From the NCBI RefSeq assembly GCF_907165205.1, contig NC_058192.1:38344001-38408000 (forward strand): 64,000 nucleotides of DNA, in the 5' to 3' direction. Positions 1 to 9,117 of this stretch are shown here, piece after piece. This DNA is from Coccinella septempunctata. Lineage: Eukaryota; Arthropoda; Insecta; Coleoptera; Coccinellidae. The notes beneath the pieces are model-generated. The model searched no databases, was not told the origin of the DNA, and worked only from the letters and a program-made list of their open reading frames with translations. Positions within the stretch are counted from its first letter, which is position 1; the number at the start of each line of letters is the position of its first letter. The translations under genes and the position numbers were made by a program.

Positions 1-1
1 C

Positions 2-1723
2 GTCGGATCCCCCATGGAACGAGTAGCTATCGACATCGCTGGCCCCTTTCCCGAAACAGAGCATGGAAACAAGTACATTTTGGTAGCGATGGACTATTTC
101 ACGAAATGGGTGGAAGCCTACGGTATTCCTAATCAAGAGGCAAGTACGATAGCTGATAAATTGGTCAGAGAATTCTTCTGCAGATTTGGAATACCTCTGG
201 AGCTGCATTGTGATCAAGGCCGAAATTTTGAGTCGAAGTTATTCCAAGAAGTATGCAACAAATTGGGGATTCATAAAACAAGGACTACACCTCTTCATCC
301 ACAATCAGACGGCATGGTCGAACGAATGAATCGGACCATGGGAAAACATCTAGCCAAAGTAGTTTCTGATCACCAGCGGGATTGGGATGAATATTTACAT
401 CTATTCACCATGGCATATAGATCTTCGGTTCAAGAATCTACCAAGGAAACTCCATCCAGTATAATGTTCGGCCGAGAAATAAGGCTGCCTTGCGACTTGG
501 AGTTTGGATGTAAGCCTGGAGAAGACGTAGCTGGGGAGGACTACGTTAGTAAATTAAGGAACAAGCTGGATTACATTCATGACAAGGTACGCAATCAAAT
601 GCAGCAAGCAAGTGACCGAATGAAAATGCGCTACGACATCAAGGCTATTGAAGGTGGATTCACCACTGGAGATCTGGTGTGGCTACATAATCCACAAAGG
701 AGGAAAGGTTTTACACCAAAGCTGCAGAGACAGTGGGAGGGACCATATGAAATAATCAAGAGGATAAATGATGTAGTTTACCGGATAAGGAAGCTCCCCA
801 GAGGAAAACCAAAGGTTGTCCATTTCAACCGATTAGCCCCGTACGCGCAGGACAAAGAAGAGGTACGTCTTGTGGAAGCCCCGATGCAAGGAAGCAGCGA
901 TTACCAGAAGTTTATGGATTATTATGGTGAGACACGCGTTGCACGGTTCGGCGTTACACAGGAAGTACATCAAGATCTCTTTACCGTGTCTGAGGAATAC
1001 TCTCTCGCTCATTGCGTAGCGGAGGACCTTCGTATGAGCAAAGGAATAGCCAGAGTATTCAGAAATAAATTTGGACGTGAGGAACAACTATTGCGACAGC
1101 AGCCAAGAATCGGAAAAGTTTTGAAATTGAAGGCTGAAGGTCGGTTCATTTATTACTTAGTCACAAAGCAACATTCCTATCAGAAGCCAACCTATCAAAA
1201 TCTATGGACGGCACTGCATAGCTTGAAAGAAGACCTTCAACGCTTTGGAGTTAGGAAATTAGCTGTTCCCAAGCTCGGTTGTGGATTGGACCAGCTGAAT
1301 TGGCGAGTTGTGCGAAGCATGCTGGAGGTGGTATTTCAGGGGACTGGTATACGGATCCTGGTGTGCAGTTTCAACCCAAAGCAGGCCAGGGAGTCTGGAA
1401 AAACTGTGGAGTGCTACTTCCATCAGAATGGCTACTGTAGGAATGGTGATGGGTGCAAGTTTCGCCACGGTCCTCGGAGAAATTCACTAAATCTGTTCTG
1501 GGACAGAACAGGCTTAAGGAGGGGACAGTGTAACCAGTCCGGCCCTTGCGGTCGGACCTTTCGAGAACCAGAGCGGTCGAGAACTTCCAGAATAACCGCG
1601 AATCTACCTGAATGTTTTCGGCGCCTATATAAGCCCAGCGGAGGAGCAGGTAGGCAAGTACAAGTACAGTTACAGTGCAAGCGACTAGTGGAAATAAATA
1701 GTAGTGTAATAGTTAGTTTGTGA
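2..1723 (+). CDS. Ty3/mdg4 polyprotein C-terminus: integrase, macrodomain and CCCH finger
   Basis: This is the 3' part of a Ty3/mdg4 pol frame, open from the left edge, so the true start lies outside the window. Numbering from the Met at nt 14, the integrase core has D7, D67 and E103 (D-x59-D-x35-E). A C-terminal integrase region follows, with a WEGPYEI motif near residue 241. Residues about 303-455 then match a TARG1/OARD1-like macrodomain, including SLAHC, KPTY (K391) and GCGLD (D426). K391 and D426 occupy the places of that family's catalytic Lys and Asp. Residues 467-485 form a canonical CX7CX5CX3H finger. There is no stop between integrase and finger. The frame runs on into the LTR and stops there. 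In known TARG1 enzymes this fold removes ADP-ribose from proteins; that activity here is inferred. A second, damaged copy lies at 55107-57749. Confidence 0.85.
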   Translation, partial: VGSPMERVAIDIAGPFPETEHGNKYILVAMDYFTKWVEAYGIPNQEASTIADKLVREFFCRFGIPLELHCDQGRNFESKLFQEVCNKLGIHKTRTTPLHPQSDGMVERMNRTMGKHLAKVVSDHQRDWDEYLHLFTMAYRSSVQESTKETPSSIMFGREIRLPCDLEFGCKPGEDVAGEDYVSKLRNKLDYIHDKVRNQMQQASDRMKMRYDIKAIEGGFTTGDLVWLHNPQRRKGFTPKLQRQWEGPYEIIKRINDVVYRIRKLPRGKPKVVHFNRLAPYAQDKEEVRLVEAPMQGSSDYQKFMDYYGETRVARFGVTQEVHQDLFTVSEEYSLAHCVAEDLRMSKGIARVFRNKFGREEQLLRQQPRIGKVLKLKAEGRFIYYLVTKQHSYQKPTYQNLWTALHSLKEDLQRFGVRKLAVPKLGCGLDQLNWRVVRSMLEVVFQGTGIRILVCSFNPKQARESGKTVECYFHQNGYCRNGDGCKFRHGPRRNSLNLFWDRTGLRRGQCNQSGPCGRTFREPERSRTSRITANLPECFRRLYKPSGGAGRQVQVQLQCKRLVEINSSVIVSL

Positions 1724-1797
1724 GTTATATGTGTATTGAGTGTAAATAAATAATTTTAATAAGTTGAACGTTTTAATCAAGCGAAGAAAACGTTACA
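1529..1797 (+). repeat. 3' LTR of the left Ty3/mdg4 element
   Basis: The 269-bp LTR begins TGTAACCAG and ends CGTTACA. A purine-rich tract (AAGGAGGGGA) lies just upstream. It carries a TATA-like motif (CTATATAAG, about 1625) and several AATAAA-type signals near its 3' end. It matches the 285-bp LTRs at 54869-55295 and 58635-58919; the main length difference is a 16-bp partial duplication in those copies. The polyprotein stop at 1721-1723 lies inside it. Confidence 0.85.
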
Positions 1798-2491
1798 ATA
1801 TTTTGTCCCAATGGAAGAGCTCCCATTTTGGCATTTATTTTCTCTTCTGATCTCAAGTGCTTCTTGAGTATTATTTTATCTAGACGAGAAAAGAATTGAC
1901 ATACATTTATTGATTTGAAATGAATAATTCAACTATGATATAATAAATCGATTAATACATTCGAAGTTACTTTACCTGTGAAATTTCACTTTATCTGTCT
2001 TTTCAACTCATTTCGTACTATTAATTGCACTTTACGAGGACACCATTATTACTTTCATAATAGAAAAAGGATACGACATTCAAAGTTGATCTAAAATTGA
2101 TGAGAAATTCTGAAATTTTCGATAAATACAAAGTGCAAACGAATGTTTTGCCCAGGCGGTGGCAACATAAATATGATTCAGCTCATGGAACAAGTTCTAC
2201 AGATGAGAAAAAGCATTCATTTGGAAGTATGAAAATTATGAAATTGTATTTCTAAATCGTCAATTGAACTTAGCAGAAAGCAAAGAAAAATCGTTCAACC
2301 TAACTCCTGCCAGTTGAATGCACTGTTATAAATGCCTTTTCCAATAGCTTTTCGGAATCAATATTTCTATTCAGAAACCCAGACAATAATCCCAATATAA
2401 CTTCTCCAAATAATAATTATGATACTTGCAATACTAGCATTAGCCATTTTTCACCCCTGCAAAATAACTCGAGGTGCTGTTTCAAATTGAC
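1798..2491. other. Non-coding stretch with no recognised gene
   Basis: AT-rich DNA between the LTR and the next inverted-repeat element. I see no open frame with recognisable homology and no RNA gene. Confidence 0.5.
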
Positions 2492-2730
2492 GGGCACGCA
2501 TTGAAGGATGGCCGAATTAGAGAAATAATGAAAAATTCGAGAAAAAATTTAAGTTGAATAGGTAGAATAAGAGAAGAAAAATCTTCCTGTTCATAATTTC
2601 ATTACTTTTTCTGAGTACCCTCAGGAAAAGAAATACAAGAAATCATATCATCCTTTATTTTCCTATAAAACTCAAAATTTTTCTCGAATTTTTCATTATT
2701 TCTCTGATTCGGCGCTCTTTCAATGCGTCC
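2492..2730. mobile_element. Short inverted-repeat element (MITE)
   Basis: Arms of about 55 bp are inverted and nearly identical: GCATTGAA..GAGAAATAATGAAAA at 2497-2550 and its reverse complement at about 2677-2727. They flank about 130 bp of non-coding DNA. No clear target duplication was found, so the superfamily is unassigned. Confidence 0.6.
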
Positions 2731-3196
2731 TCGTCGATTTGAATCTCCCGCCTGCTGCTAGTAAGGTCCGGACGGGAGGAAGCGGAAGCCGCACGGGCAA
2801 AAAGAACGTAGTTTCACAATACGCTGTTGCAGCGCTAGTGTCGCAGACAAAAACACGGTCAAGAAGATTAGCACGGGAGTTACCATTCTCTTGATGTTTA
2901 TGTTCTGTGGTTTTGCCCATTTTATCCCCATTTTGCCCCTCTATCTTATTACGGCCGCACCCCCTCTCTCTCTACGCCGTGTCCATGTGTTTAACACAGA
3001 ACACGAATATACAATATACAAATTTAATATGTCTATGCATCCAACACAGCGTATTTCATTGATATCATTCGTTTCCAAACAATGTTCAGACATCTTGGTC
3101 ACAAAACAAAACCATCCTTTTGTTTTGTCGTTCAGGATGTTTGTTTTCTAGTCTCAACAAGGGGTCAATATTGTAATTCAATACAAGGAATACTCA

Positions 3197-3253
3197 GATC
3201 AATAAAAAACAAGATCAGATCAATAAAAAACATTGTTTTTTATTGATCTGAGA
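3197..3253. repeat. Short palindrome plus direct repeat upstream of the helicase gene
   Basis: AGATCAATAAAAAACA occurs twice in direct orientation, and the second copy is followed by its inverse ending TTGATCTGA. The result is a near-perfect hairpin about 600 bp upstream of the helicase start codon. The rest of 2731-3849 shows no other gene and no convincing core promoter element. Confidence 0.6.
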
Positions 3254-3849
3254 AGGAATAGAATTCGAATTTCGCGCCCACAATTATAAAACAGAAAATT
3301 GTTATTGAACAGTTTTTCTGTATTGATAATACGTTTTCAGCGCCATCTCATTGTCAAATGTGTTTTCACTGGCCAAAATGTAGTCGGTTTTTAGTACTAG
3401 AGATATGAGGGCGTTTTCTATCTTTCTACTGTATAATCTTTGATATAACACATAATTTGCAATATAATTGTCAGAGGCAGGTTGTCTCTGATTATTGTAC
3501 TTTTAATTAATCTACGTACTATTGACACAGAGCTTGCTCTGAGTAAGTTTGTGAATGCAACCATCATTAAACTCTATGGGAATAGAGCTACTCTGTAATC
3601 TGTGGAATATGTCCTCCATACTCATAGACATAGTCTCTATATCTATGTCCATACTCCATAATTTTTGTGAGGTTAGAAGCAAAGAGTAAATCTCTGTTAC
3701 TCTTTGTTAGAAGGTTGGAGTGGCCTCAGAGTGGCCTGTTTGATGTTCTGTGGCCTGTGCTTTGATGAGAAAATTAAACGGAGACAAGAAACTCTATCAG
3801 ATCTTTTGAATTTGAAATTCGAATAATTTAAAGCTTCGTGTTTGATAAA

Positions 3850-3909
3850 ATGGCACAAAAGATAGATTGGTCCAAATATGCTCTCGAGCAGGATGCCTTA
3901 AATTCGAAG
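3850..3909 (+). CDS. Dbp80: Dbp80/DDX19 helicase exon 1 (start codon)
   Basis: Encodes the first 20 residues, starting MAQKIDWSKY. The ATG at 3850 is chosen because AAAATGG is a good animal start context and no upstream in-frame ATG continues the frame. The exon ends AAG before GTAACT at 3910. The 51-bp intron 3910-3960 ends TTTCAG and happens to be open in frame, so retaining it would insert 17 residues without a stop. Confidence 0.8.
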
Positions 3910-3960
3910 GTAACTGAAAATATATTTTCCCCTTCATGTCTGACTATACAAGTGTTTCAG

Positions 3961-4166
3961 ATCGAAAAAATTAAAGTAAAAGATGACACGAAAAATGCTG
4001 ATTCCGAATCTGATGAAGGTCCGGATGAAGTGAATCTGGCTGAAGCTAGTCTGTTGAAAAAGCTTGTTAGAAAAGGATTAGTTACAAATAAAAATGATAT
4101 CGAAATACAACGTCAGAACCCAAATTCACCACTGCATTCCGTTAAAACCTTTGAAGCTTTAAATTT
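3961..4166 (+). CDS. Dbp80: Dbp80/DDX19 helicase exon 2 (N-terminal extension)
   Basis: Encodes the acidic N-terminal extension of the DDX19 family. The segments EVNLAEASLLKKLVRKGLV and VKTFEAL are characteristic of DDX19/Dbp80 and absent from other DEAD-box groups. The exon ends after two bases of a codon at the donor GTGAGT (4167). The same bases read as TTG TGA, which makes the exon look like an ORF ending here; pairing in phase with the exon at 27318 shows that it is a splice donor. Confidence 0.88.
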
Positions 4167-5311
4167 GTGAGTATAAATATTGATATTCAGAAGCATAATT
4201 CCCTCTGATAATTTATGAGTGAAAAACATTCGAATTGATTAAGAATTACAGTGATCAAACATTCAAACGTCATAATTGAGTGCATTCAATGAACATTTCA
4301 AAAAATCATAGCTACTGAATTATAAGTTTCCGCATATTGAGATTACTACCATTCGATTCCTCATAAAAAATTCTATCTACACAAAAATAATCATCAATGG
4401 TAGTAATCATCTGAGGTGGGGTTGAGCCTTGTTCAAATTTGTTCTGTTGAAATTACTTAAGATCATTTTCGGTTTTCCAGCAATTCACTATTGTTCTGTA
4501 TGAAGCATGAAGTTAGTGAAAAAGTTTTAGATTGTTACTTGTTTTACACCATTATGGGTATGGTCTGTATATAGACTGGTAACTCTTGGTAACCAAACAT
4601 GTATACGGACCATATCCTAATTAGTACCCAATTTGTTCCCATACGTTCTGTTGGAATCAGTTCTATATCGTTAGTCATTTTTGAGCTATTCATGATTTTC
4701 TTTGTTTCACATAACTTGCCATCTATGAAAACCAATTTGTCTTAACAAGCTCCCTCTGATACTGATGGGAAGGGCTTCTCGAAAGCAAGCATAATTTTGT
4801 CGTAAATCAAGTGCAAGACAGCCAAGGGTTGTTTGATAACTATGCAGGTGGCCATCTGAAGATATTCAAACATGTGTCAAGTTTTCTACAGATTCTCCGG
4901 ATTCGAATAGAAAAACGAATTTGTTATGATCCTGTGATGAGTCACTTAATTACTAAATGGCTAGACTGATTTCAAGAAATTAAGAATACATTAGAACATT
5001 TATTTTGCTTTGGGTTCAACATCAAAACAGAGAATGATGGCGATACGAAAGGGTTGAAAAGTAAGTAATAAAACTTTCGGTTCCGCCTGTAAGAAATGAA
5101 TATTCAGGAACTTATTCAATGCATAAAATTTTGTGTCAGACAAAAGTCCTGATGAGCGTTTCTTAATTGAGAGGGTAGTTATTATTTTTGACGTCAGTAG
5201 ACGGTATACACCGATGAGATTGTCGTGTTAGTTCGAACAATTATCTCTACTGTAGATGATATCACAAAATGCAACACAAGGTGCTATCACATTAAATGGT
5301 TCGTTATCATA
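4167..5311. other. Start of intron 2, no gene
   Basis: Intronic AT-rich DNA. Two short inverted repeats are visible: GATTACTACCATT near 4343 with its inverse near 4400, and GGGTATGGTCTGTATAT near 4556 with its inverse near 4600. No coding homology was recognised. Confidence 0.5.
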
Positions 5312-5314
5312 TAA

Positions 5315-5485
5315 AGCGGTGAACACATATGAGCGGCCGCGATCACGATCACGATCGTGAGACATCGCGACTGAACGCCGCTATATCGCTGAACAGAGCG
5401 TGATATTATGTGCGGAATAATACATTTGCATGGGACGCTTCTCGATCGTGATCGTGGCCGCGGCCGCTCATATGTGTTCACCGCC
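5315..5485. mobile_element. PIF/Harbinger-type MITE, 171 bp
   Basis: Terminal inverted repeats (A/G)GCGGTGAACACATATGAG bound the element, and TAA is duplicated at both ends (5312-5314 and 5486-5488). A 3-bp TWA target is the hallmark of PIF/Harbinger insertions. The interior is GC-rich, with repeated GATCACGATC motifs. It has no coding capacity. Confidence 0.75.
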
Positions 5486-5544
5486 TAAATCTATCACACT
5501 CATTTCTCTTCTTCTCTCCTTCCCCCCTCCTATCTCGTCCGTCT

Positions 5545-5750
5545 ACCGATGTGGAAGATTCAAATGGAAACATAGGAGTTTCAGTGTTAAATTCGAATAT
5601 GCTCGGAGTCTAGTGAAACAGTTGAAGAATGATTGAACATTATTTGTGTTCTGTGGAATCGAACTCTCAGAGCGATGCGAAATGCGATATCGAATAAACG
5701 GCTGGTCTAGTTCAAATTGAAGGGGATGCGGAGACAGAGCGCAACGATCT
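5545..5750 (+). repeat. Dispersed repeat segment, copy 1
   Basis: About 200 bp starting TACCGATGTGGAAGA and ending AACGATCTA recurs with many small changes at about 41438-41632, in the same orientation. The right copy keeps a longer open frame that continues beyond the repeat. No family was recognised; it could be a piece of a larger transposon. Confidence 0.6.
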
Positions 5751-5782
5751 AGGATAGAATGATCTGAATGATGAATCACATA

Positions 5783-6949
5783 TACTGCATTCACATTTAT
5801 TTTAGCAGTCGGTTGGCCATGAAATAATTTTCTCAAGTTTTTGTAACTAGAACGGAGTAAGGTTGGCACTCATGAAATGCCGTTAATGTCATAACGCCGT
5901 AGCCAAAACTAATATCAATTTTTATTACGAAAATGCCGAAAGTGATTGAAAAAAGAGACAGGGTTTCAGGAGGTGCTATTTAGAATTCAGGTCCGCTCAT
6001 TCAAATAGTTATACCCTGATATTCTAAAATCCACAATACTTCAGACGGTAGCGAACATATTCAATGTAAGAGAATTTATATAATGTTTCATCTGAATCTA
6101 AACGACTTATATTTCAGCTGAATATTTCCACAATCAGAAAGATTGTGAATGAAGAGGATGACAAAGAATTTTCTTTTTTAGGGATTTATATATGTTTGAG
6201 TGAATTAATGCGAAATGTTTACTACAGGATTTTCGATGAATGTTATCGTAGAATAAGTTCCCGAAAATTGATTTTTCTATTTTTCATTTGACTTGTCCTG
6301 TACATTGTAAATGTCTGAAGGTACCAATAAATACCTAATTATTATTATTATTATATCAATGTATTAGGATGAACAGCCATAAATACGCACCAGCTGTCCT
6401 GTTAATTGTTTATTCATGTGAAATTTTTGTTCAAAGGTGAAGTTCATCAAGATTTGAAAATTCCTTTAAGTTTTTTACTTATATTGATGCAAGATGATTT
6501 TGTTGAAGAATTTAATATTCTTGTAATTATCCCAACCACTGCATCATGTGCATTTCATCTTCAGGTTAATATTTTTGGAATCTACAACTGATGTAACGTA
6601 TTCAAACTTTAGCCAAAGAAGAAACGAACATTAACTCTCCTCAAGCTAGTGCATATTATGATATTATACTGATCTCTTGTATTTTCCATGCAAATAACAG
6701 GATTTGGTATGCCTTCAATCAGTTTGTATAAACTTCAATTATGTTCGTCACATATTTTCCGAAGAGATTCGACATTGTGATAAAATACGTAATAACAGAA
6801 ACTTTTACGTAGAACGGGAAACATAGCGTTGATTTAAAACCCAAAAATGTTTTGACGAGCGTCATAACCCCACATTTTCGTACTATACAGGGTGAAATGT
6901 GTCAAATTTCCATGGCCAACCGACTGCTGAAATAAAAGTGAATGGAGTA
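5783..6949. mobile_element. TA-target (Tc1/mariner-like) non-autonomous element, copy A
   Basis: A 1167-bp element with roughly 35-40-bp terminal inverted repeats containing GCAGTCGGTTGGCCATG, flanked by TA on both sides. It matches the element at 54582-59830 over its full length and shows the empty site for the Ty3 element inserted in that copy. It carries an internal (ATT)n tract near 6340-6354 after TAAATACCTA, resembling a captured LINE 3' tail. No transposase is encoded. Confidence 0.8.
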
Positions 6950-6960
6950 TAGTTGTCGAT

Positions 6961-7099
6961 AGCTGTATTCGGGTTCGGTTTTCGGACAGTCCGAGAATGG
7001 TTCTAGAACTGCGCAGAGGTTTCGATACTAGGGCGCAACAGTTTTGCGCAGTTTTAGAACAATTCTCGGACCGTCCAAAAGTCGAACCCGAATACAGCC
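6961..7099. mobile_element. 139-bp MITE, copy 1
   Basis: Terminal inverted repeats (A/G)GCTGTATTCGGGTTCGG bound the element. The same 139-bp element sits in an LTR at 54930-55068, where a clean TTA duplication is visible. Here the flanking triplets (GAT and TAT) do not match exactly, so the duplication has probably decayed. Confidence 0.8.
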
Positions 7100-7262
7100 T
7101 ATGATGTCTATGATGAATCAGTGACACTCCAAACGCGAGAGGGGTGTTATCATATCTGTTGAAAATGAGTGCGACAATTTTATTTCACTCTTACGAGAGC
7201 CATGGCAGGAATTCGTTTGCCTCAATGAATGACACAAATAATTTCCTGTGAAAATTAGTATT

Positions 7263-7271
7263 CTATATATA

Positions 7272-7315
<44 letters not shown>
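7263..7315. repeat. (AT)n microsatellite
   Basis: About 50 bp of nearly pure AT dinucleotides abut the outer end of the long-inverted-repeat element at 7316. Similar TA runs flank its right end (9095-9117) and the second copy at 12663-14433, suggesting TA-rich target choice or repeat growth at the insertion site. Confidence 0.85.
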
Positions 7316-7320
<5 letters not shown>

Positions 7321-9094
7321 CTGATTCACAAAAATCGACTTTCTTTTTTTTCGAGAAACACACCCCTTATTATCTTCAGGGTACTGAAAAATGACGTCTG
7401 TGAAAATATTAGTCAAAAATCTTATTATTTAGAGGTCGCTCATAGAGGATTTCTATTTTCCCTACTAATAGCAGGGGAAAAAAATTTATTTCTAGTAAAA
7501 AAATTCCAGTTCGCAAACCAATGGACGGATTCCATTGAGCGATATATTTTTTTGTAGGGAGTTAGGTGCTCTACAAAAACTGCCACTTACAATTTTTCCA
7601 TAAAACGGCTTTTCGAAAAGTTATTAGAGCTTGAAATTAAATTTTTGTCGAAGTAGCTCTTTTTACTCGGATATCGGGGAGAAATTATTGGAATTTACTT
7701 TGAAAATCAGGAAATCGTTCTCGAAAAATACAATTGATATGATTTTATTTAGATTTAAATCATTTATGACATCCCCAAATTGTCAACCTCAAAAATTGTT
7801 AGGGAGTTAGTGTTTCATACTCTTCAGAATCAAATTATTTAGCATCTTTTATTTCTCATTCACTTGGGTCAGAAAGAATGATTGGTTTTGTGCCCTCTTT
7901 CAGATTAGTGTTTGATCTTAAACTCGGTACTTGTCTTCAGTTTCATCCATAATACAATTTTGTGTATTCATTATTTTTGCAAACCCAAAATGGCCGCATT
8001 CACAAAATTCTCGCTATATGATTTCATTGGAGAAGACATTATGTAGTGAAAGTAACATATAGATGATAGGATCTTTCTGTTGTTAACAATTCAGCGGAGC
8101 GAGTTATTGGTTTAATTGAAGAATGCAATAACTCCTAAAAGAAGAATGAAGAATAAACAGTTACAGTTTCTTTTACAATTGATAAACGAACATCGTCATC
8201 GTTTTTCGGATTGCAACAAAAAAAATTGAAATTATCTGTTTAGAACATATTATGTATTATAGATGTTGAATATACCAACACCAATATTATTTTTCACAAT
8301 CGAATGAATGCTTTCTATATGCGACTTATTTCTAATATCATTAAACCTACCAATCCCACAAATATCGAGACATTTGTTGAAAAATTGATAGTTCACTACC
8401 TATTTTGTGACAGCGGCTATTTGGGATTTATAAAAATAATGAATACACAAAATTGTATTATGACTGAAACTGAAAACACGTACTGGGTTTAAGAACAAAC
8501 ACTAATCTGAAAGAGGGCACAAAACCAATCATTCTTTCTGACCCAAGTGAATGAGAAATAATAGATGCTGAATAATTTGATTCTGAAGAGTATACATTTC
8601 TGACTCTCTAATAATTGTTGAGGTTGACTATTTTAGGATGTCATAAATTATTTGAATCTACATAGAATCATATTAATTGTATCTTTCCAGAACTATATTC
8701 TGATTTTCAAAGTAAATTCCAATAATTTCTCCCCAATATCCGAGTAAAAACAGCTACTTCGACAAAAATTTCATTTCAAGCTCTAATAACTTTTCGAAAA
8801 GCCGTTTTATGGAAAAACTATATGAGACAGTTTTTGTAGAGCACCTAACTCCCTACATAAAAATATATCGCTCAATGGAATCCGTCCATTGGTTTGCGAA
8901 CTGGAATTTTTTAACTAGAAATAATTTTTTTTCCCCTGCTATTAGTAGGGAAAATAGAAATCCTCGATGAGCGACCTCTAAATAATAAGATTTTTGACTG
9001 ATATTTTCACAGACGTCATTTTTCAGTGCCCTGAAGATAATAAGGGGTGTGTTTCTCGAAAAAAAAGAAAGTCGATTTTTTTGAATCCGTCTAA
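7316..9094. mobile_element. Long-inverted-repeat (foldback-like) element, copy 1
   Basis: The element starts TTAGACTGATTCA and ends with the inverse (GAATCCGTCTAA). Arms of roughly 670 bp (about 7316-7990 and 8425-9094) are inverted copies of each other around a centre of about 430 bp. No transposase is recognisable. The open frames inside are not conserved as proteins between the two copies. A close relative lies at 12663-14433. TA-repeat flanks suggest a TA-target element, but the superfamily is unproven. Confidence 0.75.
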
Positions 9095-9117
9095 TATATA
9101 TATATATATATATATAT

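Noticed and set aside
4144..4172. Reading exons 1-2 as a complete 110-codon gene ending at TGA 4168-4170
   Set aside because: The TGA overlaps a strong GTGAGT donor, and the protein matches only the N-terminus of a DDX19 helicase; the continuation is in phase at 27318.
7263..7315. AT repeat as a replication origin or promoter
   Set aside because: Best explained as a microsatellite at a transposon border.
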